Shown here piece after piece: positions 4,618 to 5,488 of a DNA stretch of 5,488 nucleotides. The notes under the pieces were generated by a model. It was not told where the DNA came from. It searched no databases and saw nothing but the letters and a program-made list of their open reading frames with translations. This stretch comes from JBEKVE01 sp049514335 (lineage in GTDB: Bacteria > Actinomycetota > Acidimicrobiia > Acidimicrobiales > UBA8190): contig JBEKVE010000204.1 in the NCBI GenBank assembly GCA_049514335.1, forward strand, positions 1 through 5,488, read 5' to 3'. The translations under genes and the position numbers were made by a program. Numbering within the stretch: the stretch's first letter is position 1; each line of letters starts with the position of its first letter.

Positions 4618-5488
4618 CTAGCGCTCGGCCCGGGAGGCCCGGGCCTTCGGGTGGGACGAGGCCCGGGACTTGGCGGTCTTCGCCGTGTATCTCCCGTGCC
4701 CGTTTCCGTGGCCGTTTCCGTGGCCGTTTCCGTGGCCGTTTCCGTACCCGCCACCCGAACCGCCGTTGCCGTTCCCGCCGCCCTGGGAGCGGCAGCCCCC
4801 GTCGTGACCCCACGACCAACCCTGCTGGCACACGGGGACAGCGACGACATGCTCGGTCTCCGAGCCCCACGGGCTGCTCGACGGGGCGTTGAGGGCGTCG
4901 CCGGAATACGTCGCCTGCCACGTGTAGGTGCCGGAGGGCAGGGTCACGGGATCGGATCTGGGCACGACACCGGCGCTGACCGAGACGGTGCCCCCGCTCG
5001 CCACCTTGCCGTCGTGCCAGGTGCCGCCGCTGTCGGAGGCGCCGAACACGGTGTAGGTCACGGTCCCCGTGGCGTTGGCGGCGTCGGTACCGCTCAGCGC
5101 GGCCGAGTCGGTGACGGGCGTCCCGGCGTAGACGGTGATGGCGGGGCCCAGCCACCAGCACCAGCCTCCTCCGAAGCTCGACCCGCCCGACAGCACGGTG
5201 GCGATCGCCGTGGGCGGACGGGTGACCATCTCCACCTCGCTCCCGCATGTGCTCGCCGAGGGCGAGTTCCGGGCGTCACCCGAGTACGTCGCCTGCCAGT
5301 AGTAGGTGCCGGGCGTCGTGAGCGTCACCGGGTTCGAGGGCGGGATGCTCCCCCCGGTGACGTCGACGGTGCCCCCGCTTCCCGCCGCGGGGCCCGTGCA
5401 CGCACCGTTTGCGTAGGCGTCGTAGGTGACGGTGCCGGTGGCGGTCGACGAGTCAGCACCGCTCAAGGTGGCCGAATCGGCGACAGGG
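4618..5488 (-). CDS. Bacterial Ig-like repeat surface/secreted protein, C-terminal part (5' end off right edge)
   Basis: The reading frame is open from the right edge to the TAG at 4618-4620, giving 289 visible residues with no start codon. The TTG at 5464-5466 is an internal leucine in the Ig motif, not a start. Two Ig-like repeats of a type common in actinobacterial extracellular proteins are seen. Each has VxDSAxLSG, TATGTVTY or NATGTVTY, a GGTV strand, (S/V)xPxS(N/D)PVTL, and GTYxWQATYSGD. The first is cut by the edge. The second starts near 5220 (PTAIATVLSGG), is complete, and ends near 4835. Next come a Cys-bounded Trp/Gly segment (CQQGWSWGHDGGC, 4830-4792), a Gly/Asn/Ser-rich linker, a four-fold GNGH repeat, and a basic tail (RYTAKTAKSRASSHPKARASRAER region, 4689-4621). 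No LPXTG motif and no C-terminal membrane helix are present. A structural or adhesive role outside the cell is likely for the family; export cannot be confirmed because the N-terminus is missing. Confidence 0.82.
   Translation of the reverse strand, partial: PVADSATLSGADSSTATGTVTYDAYANGACTGPAAGSGGTVDVTGGSIPPSNPVTLTTPGTYYWQATYSGDARNSPSASTCGSEVEMVTRPPTAIATVLSGGSSFGGGWCWWLGPAITVYAGTPVTDSAALSGTDAANATGTVTYTVFGASDSGGTWHDGKVASGGTVSVSAGVVPRSDPVTLPSGTYTWQATYSGDALNAPSSSPWGSETEHVVAVPVCQQGWSWGHDGGCRSQGGGNGNGGSGGGYGNGHGNGHGNGHGNGHGRYTAKTAKSRASSHPKARASRAER
4627..4645 (-). terminator. Strong GC hairpin at the 3' end of the Ig-like gene (possible terminator)
   Basis: GGCCCGGG (4627-4634) and CCCGGGCC (4638-4645) form a perfect 8-bp stem with a 3-nt loop, ending 6 bases before the stop codon of the Ig-like gene. 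No U-tract follows, so it is not a canonical intrinsic terminator. In high-GC actinobacteria, U-poor hairpins may still terminate or stabilise 3' ends. The repeated basic Ala/Arg/Ser codons here may explain the symmetry by themselves. Confidence 0.3.
4699..4746 (-). repeat. Four 12-bp tandem repeats encoding the Gly-Asn-Gly-His tail
   Basis: Four consecutive copies of GCCGTTTCCGTG (plus-strand reading). The first copy differs at its first base and the last copy at its last base; the middle two are identical. On the coding strand each unit gives His-Gly-Asn-Gly, producing a 16-residue periodic tail that extends into flanking degenerate GNG/GGG codons. Near-identity at the DNA level indicates recent slippage expansion, and copy number may vary between strains. 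Confidence 0.92.

Noticed and set aside
4699..4746. Short tandem repeats as a CRISPR array or integration-related iterons
   Set aside because: The units are 12 bp, contiguous without spacers, in frame, and encode a periodic peptide, so they are coding microrepeats.

Overview
The window is very GC-rich, its genes favour G/C-ending codons, and it carries mycobacteria-like lipid-metabolism families and a repetitive Ig-like secreted-type protein. This fits a high-GC actinobacterium, possibly an uncultured Acidimicrobiia-type lineage; that placement is inferred from protein style, not from a marker gene. No RNA gene, transposon, CRISPR array, phage gene or obvious horizontally acquired island is visible.

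Layout: (1) 1-135, minus strand: the first 45 codons of an FAD-dependent oxidoreductase leaving the left edge. (2) 314-3856, plus strand: three genes, namely an acyl-CoA synthetase (314-1861), a TesB-like double-hotdog acyl-CoA thioesterase (1960-2862) and an aldo/keto reductase (2936-3856). Gaps of 98 and 73 bp make a loose operon possible, although a leaderless-type -10 element sits just before the thioesterase. (3) 3877-4479, minus strand: a YceI-family lipid-binding protein, convergent with the reductase (20 bp between stops). (4) 4480-4617: a compact regulatory region with a well-formed sigma70-type promoter for the YceI gene inside a 36-bp near-perfect palindrome, plus a second box with the same TTG-N6-CAA core 31 bp away over the predicted transcription start. 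(5) 4618 to the right edge, minus strand: the C-terminal part of a surface or secreted protein built from bacterial Ig-like repeats, ending in a Gly-Asn-Gly-His repeat and a short basic tail.

The left part looks like acyl-CoA and redox metabolism: activation of a carboxylic acid to its CoA thioester, hydrolysis of CoA thioesters, and two oxidoreductases. The substrate cannot be read from the sequence. The YceI gene is a separately and probably tightly regulated unit. The strongest non-routine signal is its operator/promoter architecture; the second is the Ig-like protein, with a tandem-repeat tail, no visible wall anchor and correlated loss of a cysteine pair in one repeat. I found no clear evidence of a wholly new multi-gene system.
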